Shown here piece by piece: positions 17,289 through 25,701 of a stretch of DNA of 50,776 bases. Origin of the DNA: a virus. The stretch lies in IMG/VR virus record IMGVR_UViG_3300046009_012564, positions 1 to 50,776 of that record. One strand, written 5' to 3'. The position numbers and the translations under genes were made by a program. The notes below the pieces were generated by a model that saw nothing but the letters and a program-made list of their open reading frames with translations, did not search any database and was not told the DNA's origin. Position 1 is the stretch's first letter. Every line of letters starts with the position of its first letter.

Positions 17289-19571
17289 ATGAAACCAAAA
17301 GTTTATGCACACGGACCTTATATAGGCCCTACAGGTTACGCTAATCATACAAGAGATTTTTTTAGACATTTATCTAAACATCTTGATGTAAAAGTTAGAA
17401 ATTTTCCTGCAGGTAAAACTTGGGAAGGTTATAAAGATGAACCTCATAATAATGAACCTTATTTAAATGATTTAGATAAAAAATTATTAGTTGAACAAAC
17501 ACTTTTTGTAGATTACGAAAGGCAAGATTCTCCTATATATAAAAATTATGAAAATAATTTTAAACATAATGTTAATATTATTTTAGAAGCTACGGGTCAT
17601 CATTATTTTTATGATAATTACGTAGGTCCTAAAATTGCATATAATGTTTGGGAATCTACTTTACAACCTGAAAATTTTTTTAATAAATTAAAAGAATTTG
17701 ATCAAATTTGGGTACCTTCAAAATGGCAAGCTGAATGTACTATTAAGCAAGGTATGCCTGCTGAAAAAGTAAAAGTTGTACCTGAGGGTGTAGACACTAA
17801 TATCTTTAAAATTGAACCCTACCTATTACTCCCAGAAGAATATTTGGATAATAGGTTTAAATTTGTAATGTTTGGGCGTTGGGAATATAGAAAATCTACA
17901 AAAGAAATAATTGAAACCTTTCTTAAAGAATTCAAACCAGATGAGAAAGTTGATTTAATACTTTCGGTTGATAACCCATTTGCAGATGATGGTTTAAAAA
18001 CTACTGAAGATAGATTAAAGCATTATGGTTTAGAAGATCCTCGCATCAAAGTAGTACATTTTCCTTCTAGAGAAGATTACATTCAATACTTAAAAACAGG
18101 TCATGTATTTTTATCTTGTGCTCGTAGTGAAGGATGGAATTTACCTTTAATTGAGGCTATGGCTTGTGGTACTCCAGCTATTTACTCAGCATGCTCTGGT
18201 CAAATGGAATTTGCTGAAGGTAAAGGATTACCTGTAAAAGTATGGGGAGAATTACCTGCCAAGGATCCAAATTATAAAGGAAAATTTGTAGAAGGTTCTT
18301 ATTATGAACCTGATTTTGAAGATTTAGCTCGTGTAATGAGAGATGCTTACGTAAATTATCAAGATCATTATAAACGTGCACATAAAGAGTCTGAAATTAT
18401 CCATCAAAATTTTAATTGGGATAAAGTAGCTGAAATTGGTCGGAATACTTTACAAGAATTTTTAGATGAATATAATCAAGTAGAAGATAAAAATAAAATA
18501 AATATTAGTTATTTAAATAAACCTAAAGTAGAAATTTTAGGAAATATTAACAAAAGTTATTTTATAGAATTTATTGATTCTGCAACCGGTAAAGTACACC
18601 ATTCACAAACCATTAACAATAATATGTGGGTTGAATGTAGTACAGAGTACTATGTACCTTGGGTAATAAAAATTGATGGTAAAGAAGCAAGTAGATTAGA
18701 TTTAACTAATCAAAAAGTTTTAATTACGGTAGAATCTAAAGCAATAGGTGATACCATTGGTTGGGTTCCTTATGTTGTTGAATTTGCTAAAAAACATAAT
18801 TGTAAAGTTATACTTTCTACATTCCATAATGATTGGTTCCAAGGATTAGAAGCTTACAAAAACATAGAATTCACCAACCCAGGAACAGCTGTTGAATGTA
18901 TTACTCATTATAAATTAGGATGGTTTAGAGACGAAAATGGGGGTTGGAAAAGCCCAAATTATCACCCTCGTCAATGTAATACTATCCCAATGCAAGCAAC
19001 TGCAACAGATATTTTAGGGTTAGAATTTAAAGAATTAAATTATGGTATTAATGTACCTAAAGGTGAAAGACCTTATAAACAAAAATATATTGTAATAGGT
19101 CCTAATGCTACAGCAGGTTGTAAAGAATGGAAGTATGAATATTGGTGTGCTTTAGTTAAATTACTTAACCAACAAGGTTATACTATAATTTCTCTTACAC
19201 AAAAAGAATTTACAATTCCAGGTACCATTAATCACTATGGGCATTCTATAGATAAAGTAGTTAATTATCTTTATCATGCGGATTTATTTATTGGATTAGG
19301 TTCAGGTCTATCTTGGTTGAACTGGACAATCGGGAAACATACAGCTATGATTAATGGTTTTGCAGAAAAAAACCACGAATTTACTTCTCGTGTTACACGT
19401 ATAACAACAGATAATTGTTTTCCGTGTTGGACTAATCCAAATTTTGTGTTTGATGCAGGTGATTGGGATTGGTGTCCTATTTGGAAAGGAACTGATAAAC
19501 AACATATTTGTCAAAAATCAATTACCCCACAATTAGTTATGTCTAAAATTAAACCTTTACTAAAAAAATAA
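17289..19571 (+). CDS. Fused GT4 glycosyltransferase and TibC/Aah-like O-heptosyltransferase
   Basis: The protein has 760 residues. The N-terminal part (1 to about 400) is GT4: YIGPTGYANHTRDF, VWESTLQP, WVPSKWQ, VPEGVDTNIF, and the E-x7-E motif starting at E281 in SEGWNLPLIEAMACG. The second part (about 405-760) has the layout of autotransporter strand-loop-strand O-heptosyltransferases: a short beta domain, SKAIGDTIGWVPYV, a GT9-like core with VIGPNATAGCKEWKYEYW, and a Cys cluster (C710, C713, C729, C741) in CFPCW and DWDWCPIWKGTDKQ that matches the iron-finger region of that family. TibC/Aah enzymes put heptose on Ser hydroxyls of repetitive adhesins. The Ser/Thr-rich collagen chain upstream is an obvious candidate acceptor. 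The gene begins two bases after the previous stop. Confidence 0.8.
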   Translation: MKPKVYAHGPYIGPTGYANHTRDFFRHLSKHLDVKVRNFPAGKTWEGYKDEPHNNEPYLNDLDKKLLVEQTLFVDYERQDSPIYKNYENNFKHNVNIILEATGHHYFYDNYVGPKIAYNVWESTLQPENFFNKLKEFDQIWVPSKWQAECTIKQGMPAEKVKVVPEGVDTNIFKIEPYLLLPEEYLDNRFKFVMFGRWEYRKSTKEIIETFLKEFKPDEKVDLILSVDNPFADDGLKTTEDRLKHYGLEDPRIKVVHFPSREDYIQYLKTGHVFLSCARSEGWNLPLIEAMACGTPAIYSACSGQMEFAEGKGLPVKVWGELPAKDPNYKGKFVEGSYYEPDFEDLARVMRDAYVNYQDHYKRAHKESEIIHQNFNWDKVAEIGRNTLQEFLDEYNQVEDKNKINISYLNKPKVEILGNINKSYFIEFIDSATGKVHHSQTINNNMWVECSTEYYVPWVIKIDGKEASRLDLTNQKVLITVESKAIGDTIGWVPYVVEFAKKHNCKVILSTFHNDWFQGLEAYKNIEFTNPGTAVECITHYKLGWFRDENGGWKSPNYHPRQCNTIPMQATATDILGLEFKELNYGINVPKGERPYKQKYIVIGPNATAGCKEWKYEYWCALVKLLNQQGYTIISLTQKEFTIPGTINHYGHSIDKVVNYLYHADLFIGLGSGLSWLNWTIGKHTAMINGFAEKNHEFTSRVTRITTDNCFPCWTNPNFVFDAGDWDWCPIWKGTDKQHICQKSITPQLVMSKIKPLLKK

Positions 19572-19583
19572 TATTTATACGAA
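19571..19583 (+). promoter_or_regulatory. Late-type promoter motif (variant)
   Basis: ATATTTATACGAA overlaps the stop region of the glycosyltransferase gene and abuts the ATG at 19584. Transcription from it would give an extremely short or no leader unless the gene is also read through. Confidence 0.4.
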
Positions 19584-19832
19584 ATGGAAAAAAAGTTTTT
19601 AAATAAAGAAGAACTAGAAAATTTAAGACAATTAGAAAACGAATATGTTGAACTAATAAATTCTCTAGGAACAATAGAATATCAGATTGTTTTATTACAA
19701 AAAAGTAAAGAAAATATAAAACAAAATATATCTATTTACGAAGATAAATTAAAAGAATTTGAAAAAGTACTTGTTGAAAAATATGGTACTGATGGGAAAT
19801 TTAATTTAGAAGAAGGCAGCTTTACATCCTAA
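19584..19832 (+). CDS. Small coiled-coil protein
   Basis: The protein has 82 residues rich in Glu, Lys, Leu and Ile, with heptad-like spacing almost throughout (LENLRQLENEYVELINSLG and on). I do not recognise the family. It sits between the glycosylation genes and the sheath gene, and small coiled-coil proteins are common near tail modules. No signal peptide or membrane segment is present. Confidence 0.65.
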   Translation: MEKKFLNKEELENLRQLENEYVELINSLGTIEYQIVLLQKSKENIKQNISIYEDKLKEFEKVLVEKYGTDGKFNLEEGSFTS

Positions 19833-19892
19833 AAACTTTTGCTAAAGTGTTATATTAATTGGTTTTGTAAGGTATTTTTGAAGAAAAGTACA

Positions 19893-19906
19893 ATATTTAT
19901 AATAAA
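19893..19906 (+). promoter_or_regulatory. Late-type promoter motif upstream of tail sheath
   Basis: ATATTTATAATAAA, the full consensus form, lies 21 bases before the sheath ATG in an otherwise non-coding AT-rich gap of 95 bases (19833-19927). Confidence 0.6.
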
Positions 19907-19927
19907 AACCATAATATAACATTTAAA

Positions 19928-21745
19928 ATGGCAGAAACTTTATTATCACCTGGGGTTTTAGCGAGAGAGAACGACCAGTCTTTCCTAACACAACAACCTG
20001 TAGAGGTAGGCGCAGCAATTATTGGCCCTACAGTTTTAGGACCCGTAGAAATCCCTACTTTAGTTACCTCATTTTCTGACTTTACTACAAAGTTCGGAAA
20101 TACTGTTATGAGTGGTAGCCAAGAATATAGCTACTTAACTTCTATTGCTGCATTTAATTATTTCCAAAACGGAGGAAATACTTTATTAGTAACTAGAGTA
20201 GTACCTTCTGCATCTGCATGGACCTCAGCAACTGCTTCTGCCGGTACCTTTATTTCAAATAGTGCAATTATAGCTCCAAGTGATCCTAACTTCGGTCAGG
20301 CTGCTTTCTTTACAGCATCATTTACTCTTAGTACTATTGCTGAAGGTAATATAATGGATAATTATGTATCAGGTTCAAATAATTTCTTTGGTCAAACTGG
20401 CAGTGATGGTACTTTAGTTTCAGGCTCTGCAAATAATGTTAGGTGGCAAATTACAAGTGTTGATCCTGCTAATGGTATATTTAGTTTATTAATTAGACAA
20501 GGTAATGATACAGCAACTGAACCTAGTGTTTTAGAAACTTGGACAAACCTTTCATTAGACCCAACTCAACCTAATTACATTTCGAAAGTAATAGGTGATA
20601 CTTATAAAAAAGTTACTACAGTTGGTTCAGACACATTTATTGAAGTTGTAGGTAATTATCCAAACAACTCAAGATATGTTTACATATCAGCAGTAAATTC
20701 ACCAACTCCTTTCTATTTTAATAATGCAGGCGCTGTAGGTACTAACCCCGCAACAACTTTAAGCTGGAGTGCTTCTCTACCAATAGCATCTAATGGTGCA
20801 TTTGGTGGAGCAAATGGTGATTTATTTTATGATAATTTAGGAGCTGCTAGATTCTATAACAATATTAGCTCATCAGGCAATATTCAAGGTTTAGATAATA
20901 ACGACTACGATACTGCAATTGGCTTAATGGGGAATCAGGATGAATATGTTTATAATGTTATTACAGTTCCTGGTTTAACTAAAGATAATGCAACTTCACA
21001 AATTTCTGCTTTAATTAACACTGTTCAAACTCGTGGAGATGCAGTAGCAGTAATTGATTTGGTAGCTTATGGTTCTTCAACCAATCAAACTATCACAGCA
21101 GCAACAACTTACAATAGCTCATATGCTGCTACTTATTGGCCTTGGTTACAAACAGTAGACCCAGGCACTGGCCAGTTAGTTTGGATCCCAGCTTCTACAT
21201 TAATCCCAGGTGTATATGCATTTAACGATAGTGTATCAGATCCTTGGTTTGCACCCGCTGGTATTAACAGAGGTGGTTTAGATACAGTTGTAAGAGCTGA
21301 ACAAAAGCTAACTCAAACACAACGTAATGATCTTTACATCGGTAATGTAAACCCAATTGCAACATTCCCTAACGTAGGTGTTGTAGTATATGGTCAGAAA
21401 ACTCTACAGAAAAAAGCATCTGCACTTGATCGTGTAAATGTTAGAAGATTATTAATTTCACTTAAGTCTTACATTTCTCAAGTAGCTAATAATTTAGTGT
21501 TCGAACAAAACACAATTGCTACAAGAAATCAATTCTTAAGCCAAGTTAACCCATACCTAGAATCAGTTCAACAACGTCAAGGTTTATATGCGTTTAGAGT
21601 AATTATGGATGATTCCAATAACACTCCAGACGTAATCGATAGAAATCAATTAATTGGTCAGATCTATCTACAACCAACTAAGACTGCTGAATTCATTTAC
21701 CTAGACTTTAACATCTTACCAACAGGAGCTACTTTCCCAGGGTAA
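19928..21745 (+). CDS. Contractile tail sheath protein (T4 gp18-like)
   Basis: The protein has 605 residues and the classic sheath start: LSPGVLARENDQS followed by GAAIIGPTVLGPVEIPTLVTSF. The C-terminal region RVNVRRLLISLKSYIS, FEQNTIATRNQFLSQVNPYL and a final segment ending with DFNILPTG are also typical of sheath proteins, which bind one another through extended N- and C-terminal arms. The middle is variable. It is followed immediately by the tube gene, as in T4-like phages, and preceded by a strong late-type motif. This shows that the phage is a myovirus with a contractile tail. Confidence 0.95.
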   Translation: MAETLLSPGVLARENDQSFLTQQPVEVGAAIIGPTVLGPVEIPTLVTSFSDFTTKFGNTVMSGSQEYSYLTSIAAFNYFQNGGNTLLVTRVVPSASAWTSATASAGTFISNSAIIAPSDPNFGQAAFFTASFTLSTIAEGNIMDNYVSGSNNFFGQTGSDGTLVSGSANNVRWQITSVDPANGIFSLLIRQGNDTATEPSVLETWTNLSLDPTQPNYISKVIGDTYKKVTTVGSDTFIEVVGNYPNNSRYVYISAVNSPTPFYFNNAGAVGTNPATTLSWSASLPIASNGAFGGANGDLFYDNLGAARFYNNISSSGNIQGLDNNDYDTAIGLMGNQDEYVYNVITVPGLTKDNATSQISALINTVQTRGDAVAVIDLVAYGSSTNQTITAATTYNSSYAATYWPWLQTVDPGTGQLVWIPASTLIPGVYAFNDSVSDPWFAPAGINRGGLDTVVRAEQKLTQTQRNDLYIGNVNPIATFPNVGVVVYGQKTLQKKASALDRVNVRRLLISLKSYISQVANNLVFEQNTIATRNQFLSQVNPYLESVQQRQGLYAFRVIMDDSNNTPDVIDRNQLIGQIYLQPTKTAEFIYLDFNILPTGATFPG

Positions 21746-21760
21746 AAGCTTAAAAAGTTG

Positions 21761-21774
21761 ATATTTATAATAAA
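21761..21774 (+). promoter_or_regulatory. Late-type promoter motif upstream of tail tube
   Basis: ATATTTATAATAAA (consensus form) lies 16 bases before the tail tube ATG in the 45-base gap between sheath and tube. Confidence 0.6.
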
Positions 21775-21790
21775 ATAAAGAATACATAAA

Positions 21791-22279
21791 ATGGCAGTAT
21801 TAGATCCGAACGAAATATTTTTTACAGCATTTGAACCTAAAATTCCTAACAGATTCATAATGTATGTAGATGGTTTCCCATCATATATCATTAAAGCAAT
21901 CTCGGCTGTTGGATTCGATCAAAGTGAGACAGTTCTTAATCATATCAACGTATATCGCAAAATCAAAGGCAAAACAAGATGGAACGATATCACAATGACA
22001 TTATTTGACCCAATCACTCCTTCAGGTGCTCAGGCTGTAATGGAATGGACTCGTTTACACCACGAATCAGTAACAGGTAGAGATGGTTACTCTGACTTCT
22101 ACAAGAAAGATGTAACAATTGATATCTTAGGCCCTGTAGGTGATATCGTATCAGAATGGGTAATCAAAGGTGCATTTATTAAATCAGCTACTTTTGGTGA
22201 CTACAACTGGGATACTGATAACGTTGCTACCAACTTGACTGTAGTGTTAGGTATGGATTATTGTGTACTAAACTTCTAA
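21791..22279 (+). CDS. Tail tube protein (T4 gp19-like)
   Basis: The protein has 162 residues, the expected length for T4 gp19. Recognisable parts are the N-terminal FEPKIPNRFIMYVDG, the central WNDITMTLFDPITPSGAQ, and the C-terminal DYNWDTDNVATNLTVVLGMDYC. It forms the inner tube inside the sheath. Synteny with the sheath gene supports the call. Transcription probably ends at the strong hairpin 24 bases downstream. Confidence 0.95.
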   Translation: MAVLDPNEIFFTAFEPKIPNRFIMYVDGFPSYIIKAISAVGFDQSETVLNHINVYRKIKGKTRWNDITMTLFDPITPSGAQAVMEWTRLHHESVTGRDGYSDFYKKDVTIDILGPVGDIVSEWVIKGAFIKSATFGDYNWDTDNVATNLTVVLGMDYCVLNF

Positions 22280-22302
22280 AAAAGTTTACATACTTTACAA
22301 AG

Positions 22303-22331
22303 AGAGCTTGGCTTCGGTCAAGCTCTTTTTT
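22303..22331 (+). terminator. Terminator after tail tube gene, UUCG tetraloop
   Basis: AGAGCTTG (22303-22310) pairs with CAAGCTCT (22319-22326), extended inward by a G-T and a C-G pair that close a TTCG loop (22313-22316), followed by TTTTT. It insulates the abundant sheath/tube transcripts from the assembly genes. Confidence 0.9.
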
Positions 22332-22370
22332 ATTTTAATATGTATACTCGCAAATTGTTATTAAAATTAT

Positions 22371-23093
22371 ATGAATACAAGTTTTCCAACAGAGGTTATT
22401 GAATTACCTTCAAAAGGCTTACTATATCCTGAAGAAAGTCCTCTATCATCCGGTAAAATTGAAATGAAATATATGACTGCTAAGGAAGAAGATATCCTTA
22501 CCAACCAGTCTTATATTCAAAATGGTACTGTTTTAGACAAGCTTTTAAAAGCATTAATTGTCACTAAAATGAATTATGACGATCTTGTCATTGGTGATAA
22601 AAATGCACTAATGGTAGCTTCTAGAATTTTAGGTTATGGTGCTGATTACACGTTTAAGTATGCTAATAAAGAATATACTATTGATTTATCACAGGTAGAA
22701 AATAAGCCTTTTGATGAATCATTAATTGTTCAATACAAAAACGAATTTCAATTTACCCTACCAGCTTCTAATACTGCTATTACTTTTAAAATTTTAACCC
22801 ATTCAGATGAGTTAAAAATTAATCAGGAATTAGAAGGTCTTAAAAAATTAGGTAGAGAATTATCACCAGAATTATCAACACGTTTAAAGTATATTATTAC
22901 TTCTGTAAATGGTAGTAGTGATACTAAAACTATACGTGATTTTGTTGATACTAATTTATTAGCTAGAGATTCAAGAGCATTAAGAGAGTATATTTCACGA
23001 GTTCAACCCGATGTTGATTTGAAATTTACTACGGACAGCGGACAGGAGGCCGCTATTCCAATTACTCTTAGCTTTTTTTGGCCTGACCTCTGA
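22371..23093 (+). CDS. Baseplate hub assembly / tail chaperone protein (T4 gp26-like)
   Basis: The protein has 240 residues. The N-terminus VIELPSKGLLYPEESPL followed by KYMTAKEEDILTN..YI..G.VLDKLL matches the T4 baseplate protein family of gp26 (Pfam T4_baseplate as I remember it). It ends LSFFWPDL at a TGA. An alternative frame downstream encodes a conserved-looking domain without its own convincing start, so this may be the short product of a frameshift pair. It sits between the tube and tape-measure genes, the usual location of tail assembly chaperones. Confidence 0.75.
   Translation: MNTSFPTEVIELPSKGLLYPEESPLSSGKIEMKYMTAKEEDILTNQSYIQNGTVLDKLLKALIVTKMNYDDLVIGDKNALMVASRILGYGADYTFKYANKEYTIDLSQVENKPFDESLIVQYKNEFQFTLPASNTAITFKILTHSDELKINQELEGLKKLGRELSPELSTRLKYIITSVNGSSDTKTIRDFVDTNLLARDSRALREYISRVQPDVDLKFTTDSGQEAAIPITLSFFWPDL
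23073..23079 (+). other. Candidate programmed frameshift site (T7 run)
   Basis: Seven consecutive T residues are read AGC TTT TTT TGG in the zero frame, 12 codons-equivalent or fewer before the stop at 23091-23093. A +1 (or -2) slip enters the frame open to 23373. The sequence CTC TGA at the stop itself is a second possible +1 site. Confidence 0.5.
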
Positions 23094-23373
23094 AACAGCA
23101 CCCAAAATAAGATTTAATTTATTTACTCAAATTCATGAAATTGTTTTTCATGGAAATGGGGGGTATTCTTGGGAAACTATCTACAACATGCCTACATGGC
23201 TAAGGAAATTTACTTTTAATAAAATACAGGATTATTATACTAAACAAAAAGAAGAAATTGATAAATCTAAAACCGGTAGTAATACTACTAATATTATGGA
23301 TTCTTCAGGAAATGTTAATACTCCTCAATTTATGAAATCAATGCCTCAAAAATCTAAATCAAGTTTTAAATAG
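23080..23373 (+). CDS. Frameshifted extension of the gp26-like protein
   Basis: After a shift the frame reads GLTSETAPKIRF, then FTQIHEIVFHGNGGYSWETI, then YNMPTWLRKFTFNKIQDYY, and ends with a Ser/Thr/Lys-rich tail. The His/Gly/Trp-rich segment looks like a conserved domain of tail assembly proteins in T4-like phages. The first in-frame ATG (23188) falls in the middle of this domain, which argues for expression by frameshifting rather than as a separate gene. If only the ATG at 23188 is used the product is 61 residues. The fusion product would be about 335 residues. Confidence 0.6.
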   Translation, partial: GLTSETAPKIRFNLFTQIHEIVFHGNGGYSWETIYNMPTWLRKFTFNKIQDYYTKQKEEIDKSKTGSNTTNIMDSSGNVNTPQFMKSMPQKSKSSFK

Positions 23374-23377
23374 TGCA

Positions 23378-23391
23378 ATATTTATCATAAA
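23378..23391 (+). promoter_or_regulatory. Late-type promoter motif upstream of tape measure
   Basis: ATATTTATCATAAA, one base from consensus, ends 7 bases before the tape-measure ATG. Confidence 0.5.
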
Positions 23392-23398
23392 ATGTTGA

Positions 23399-25468
23399 AT
23401 GGCAGAAGGAGATCCTCAACAGCAGTTTAACGACGCTAATAACGCACAGCAGCAGTTCACAGATAGGTTTAGTGAAAACATAACCTTTCTGAGAGATGCC
23501 TTTACTTCGTTAGGATTCACCATCCAAGACGCTATTCAAGAAGCTATTGATAAAACTGACAATTTAGGCTCAGTAGGACAACGTGTAGCTAAATCATACG
23601 AAAGAGATATTGTTAATGGTCTTAAAAAGATTAATGGCTCTTTAGATTCTCAAATAGCTTTACAGCAAAAAATTATTTCAGGTCAAGCTAAACAAGCTGA
23701 TTTTGACAAAGAAAAAATTAGAGTACAAGCAACAATTGCTGCTGTTCAAAGTAGAATTCAGGCATTAGAATTACAAGGTGTAGAAATAAATGCTGAATTA
23801 GTTACAGAACTAAAAGAACAACAAGCATTAGCTGAATTACAACTTGAAGATTTAGAAAAGCAAAATACTGAAAGAATAAAAGGTATGTCTCTTCTTGAAA
23901 AAGGAAGAGGTTTATTACAACAGCAAGCTAATACTATTGATAAAACTGGTACTCTTGCTAAGGTTTTAAATGGTAATTTTAAAGATGTATTTTCAACTGC
24001 TAACTTAATAGAGGGTGCAATTGGATTTATTATTAAAGGAATGTTTGATGCTTCGGCACAAATGGCTTCATTTAGAAAAGAAGCAGGCTTAAGCTACTCA
24101 GAATCCTTAGCACTTTCAGCTGAATTAAAAGTTGTTGCTGCATCTACTGGTGATGCTTTTATTAATTCTGCTAAACTTTCAAAATCTTTTGTTGATTTAT
24201 CAAAAGAATTAGGTTCAATTGTTAATACAAGTGGTCAAACACTTGAAACCTTTACTAATTTAACTCAAAGATTAGGTTTAGGTAATAAAGAAGCAGCTCA
24301 ATTAACATTATTAGCACGCAGTCAAGGTGAAAACACTGAAGATGTTTTAGATAATGTTAGTAAGACAGTTGATGGTTTAAACGCTCAAAAAGGTACAGGA
24401 ATACTTTTAAAACAAGTATTTAATGATATTGCATCTGCTTCTAAATCTATTGTAGTAAGTTTAGGAATGAATCCCAGCCTTATTGCTGAAGCCGCAACTG
24501 AAGCAAGACAATTAGGTTTAAGTTTAGGTGAAGTTGATAAAATAGCAGGTTCACTTCTAAATTTTGAAGATTCAATTACCAAAGAATTAAAAGCTGAACT
24601 TTTAATAGGTCAAGAAATCAATCTTGAACAAGCCAGACAAGCAGCTTTAATGAATGATATGGTTGGTTTAACCCAAGAAATTGGTAAAAATCAACAAATT
24701 ATAGATACATTTGCTACAGGTAACCGATTCCAACAACAAGCTGTTGCTGAAGCTTTGGGTATGTCTCGAGAAGAGATGGCTCAAATGGTTTATCAACAAC
24801 AAGTTATGACAATTGGAGCTGAAGCTGTAAGAGAAAAATTTGGTGAACAAGCATATGAGCAATTAAAAGCACAATCAGCAGCAGAAAACTTCCAAAATAC
24901 CTTAACTAAAATCCAGGGTGTAGTTGGAGATATTGGTTTAGCATTTGCTCCCATTCTTGATATAGTATCATTTTTAGTTTCAAAAATGGCTGCTTTATCT
25001 CCAATTATTGTAGGTGTTGCTGCAGCAATGGCACCTTTAGCTATCAAATCTGTAGTTACTGCAATTGCTGGTATCTATACCTCATTATCTCAAATTCCAT
25101 TTGGTATTGGTTTAGCTGCTGCTACAGGTGTAGCAGGAGGTCTTTTATCATTAATCTCAAGTGCTAACTCACAAGTAGCAGATGATATGGTACAGCCTGG
25201 ATATGGTAAAAGAACAATCCTATCCCCAGAAGGCTCAATTCAATTAAACGATAACGATACTATTATAGCAGGTACTAATTTAGAAGGAAAAAGAAAATCA
25301 CAAGCTGCAGTTTCAAGTGCAGTTTCAATGGATATGGGACCTTTAGTACAAGAAATGGCTGCTGTAAAAAATCTACTAGGACAACTACTTGCTAAAGATA
25401 CGAATGTTTATATGGATTCAACTAAAGTTGGAGAAGCATTAAGAGTATCAGCAGTAAAAATTAATTAA
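23399..25468 (+). CDS. Tail tape-measure-like protein
   Basis: The protein has 689 residues. Residues 1 to about 190 are helical and Gln/Glu/Lys-rich, consistent with coiled coil. A hydrophobic region follows around the middle. The C-terminal third has two or three membrane-like segments (LDIVSFLVSKMAAL, then LSPIIVGVAAAMAPLAI, then IGLAAATGVAGGLLSLI). After them comes a DDMVQPGYGKRTILSPEG plus NDNDTIIAGTNL segment that I recognise from the ends of tape-measure proteins. These proteins set tail length and form or open a channel in the host membrane. The length is close to that of T4 gp29 (590), so the tail would be of similar length. Confidence 0.75.
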   Translation: MAEGDPQQQFNDANNAQQQFTDRFSENITFLRDAFTSLGFTIQDAIQEAIDKTDNLGSVGQRVAKSYERDIVNGLKKINGSLDSQIALQQKIISGQAKQADFDKEKIRVQATIAAVQSRIQALELQGVEINAELVTELKEQQALAELQLEDLEKQNTERIKGMSLLEKGRGLLQQQANTIDKTGTLAKVLNGNFKDVFSTANLIEGAIGFIIKGMFDASAQMASFRKEAGLSYSESLALSAELKVVAASTGDAFINSAKLSKSFVDLSKELGSIVNTSGQTLETFTNLTQRLGLGNKEAAQLTLLARSQGENTEDVLDNVSKTVDGLNAQKGTGILLKQVFNDIASASKSIVVSLGMNPSLIAEAATEARQLGLSLGEVDKIAGSLLNFEDSITKELKAELLIGQEINLEQARQAALMNDMVGLTQEIGKNQQIIDTFATGNRFQQQAVAEALGMSREEMAQMVYQQQVMTIGAEAVREKFGEQAYEQLKAQSAAENFQNTLTKIQGVVGDIGLAFAPILDIVSFLVSKMAALSPIIVGVAAAMAPLAIKSVVTAIAGIYTSLSQIPFGIGLAAATGVAGGLLSLISSANSQVADDMVQPGYGKRTILSPEGSIQLNDNDTIIAGTNLEGKRKSQAAVSSAVSMDMGPLVQEMAAVKNLLGQLLAKDTNVYMDSTKVGEALRVSAVKIN

Positions 25469-25472
25469 TCCA

Positions 25473-25486
25473 ATATTTATAATAAA
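25473..25486 (+). promoter_or_regulatory. Late-type promoter motif upstream of baseplate operon
   Basis: ATATTTATAATAAA (consensus form) lies 5 bases before the ATG at 25492 and probably drives the tightly overlapping genes 25492-31551. Confidence 0.6.
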
Positions 25487-25491
25487 AAACT

Positions 25492-25698
25492 ATGGGACTA
25501 CTAAAACTTTTACCTTCATCTCCTTTAGGTTTGAAAGGATTAACCCCACCAACTATTGGTAGTGCAAATCCTCAATCTAAATTACACTATGAGTATTCAA
25601 TCAACAATACTCCCCCATTCCCAGGATTTCCTAATCCATCACAATTGGATTTAAATGGAATAACCCCACCTAAGTATTTAGACAATCCTCCAGGATAA
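25492..25698 (+). CDS. Small proline-rich protein of the baseplate operon
   Basis: The protein has 68 residues and is rich in Pro, Gly and Asn. Two similar halves are visible: GLKGLTPPTIG near residue 13 and DLNGITPPKYL near residue 53. I do not recognise a family. Its position just before the baseplate genes and the low-complexity composition suggest a small structural or linker protein. The gap to the next gene is three bases. Confidence 0.6.
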   Translation: MGLLKLLPSSPLGLKGLTPPTIGSANPQSKLHYEYSINNTPPFPGFPNPSQLDLNGITPPKYLDNPPG

Positions 25699-25701
25699 TA
25701 T

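Noticed and set aside
19833-19927. TATTTTTG at about 19873 considered as a fourth Bacteroidota-type promoter before the sheath gene
   Set aside because: No TTG lies 23 bases upstream, and the consensus late-type motif right after it explains the region better.
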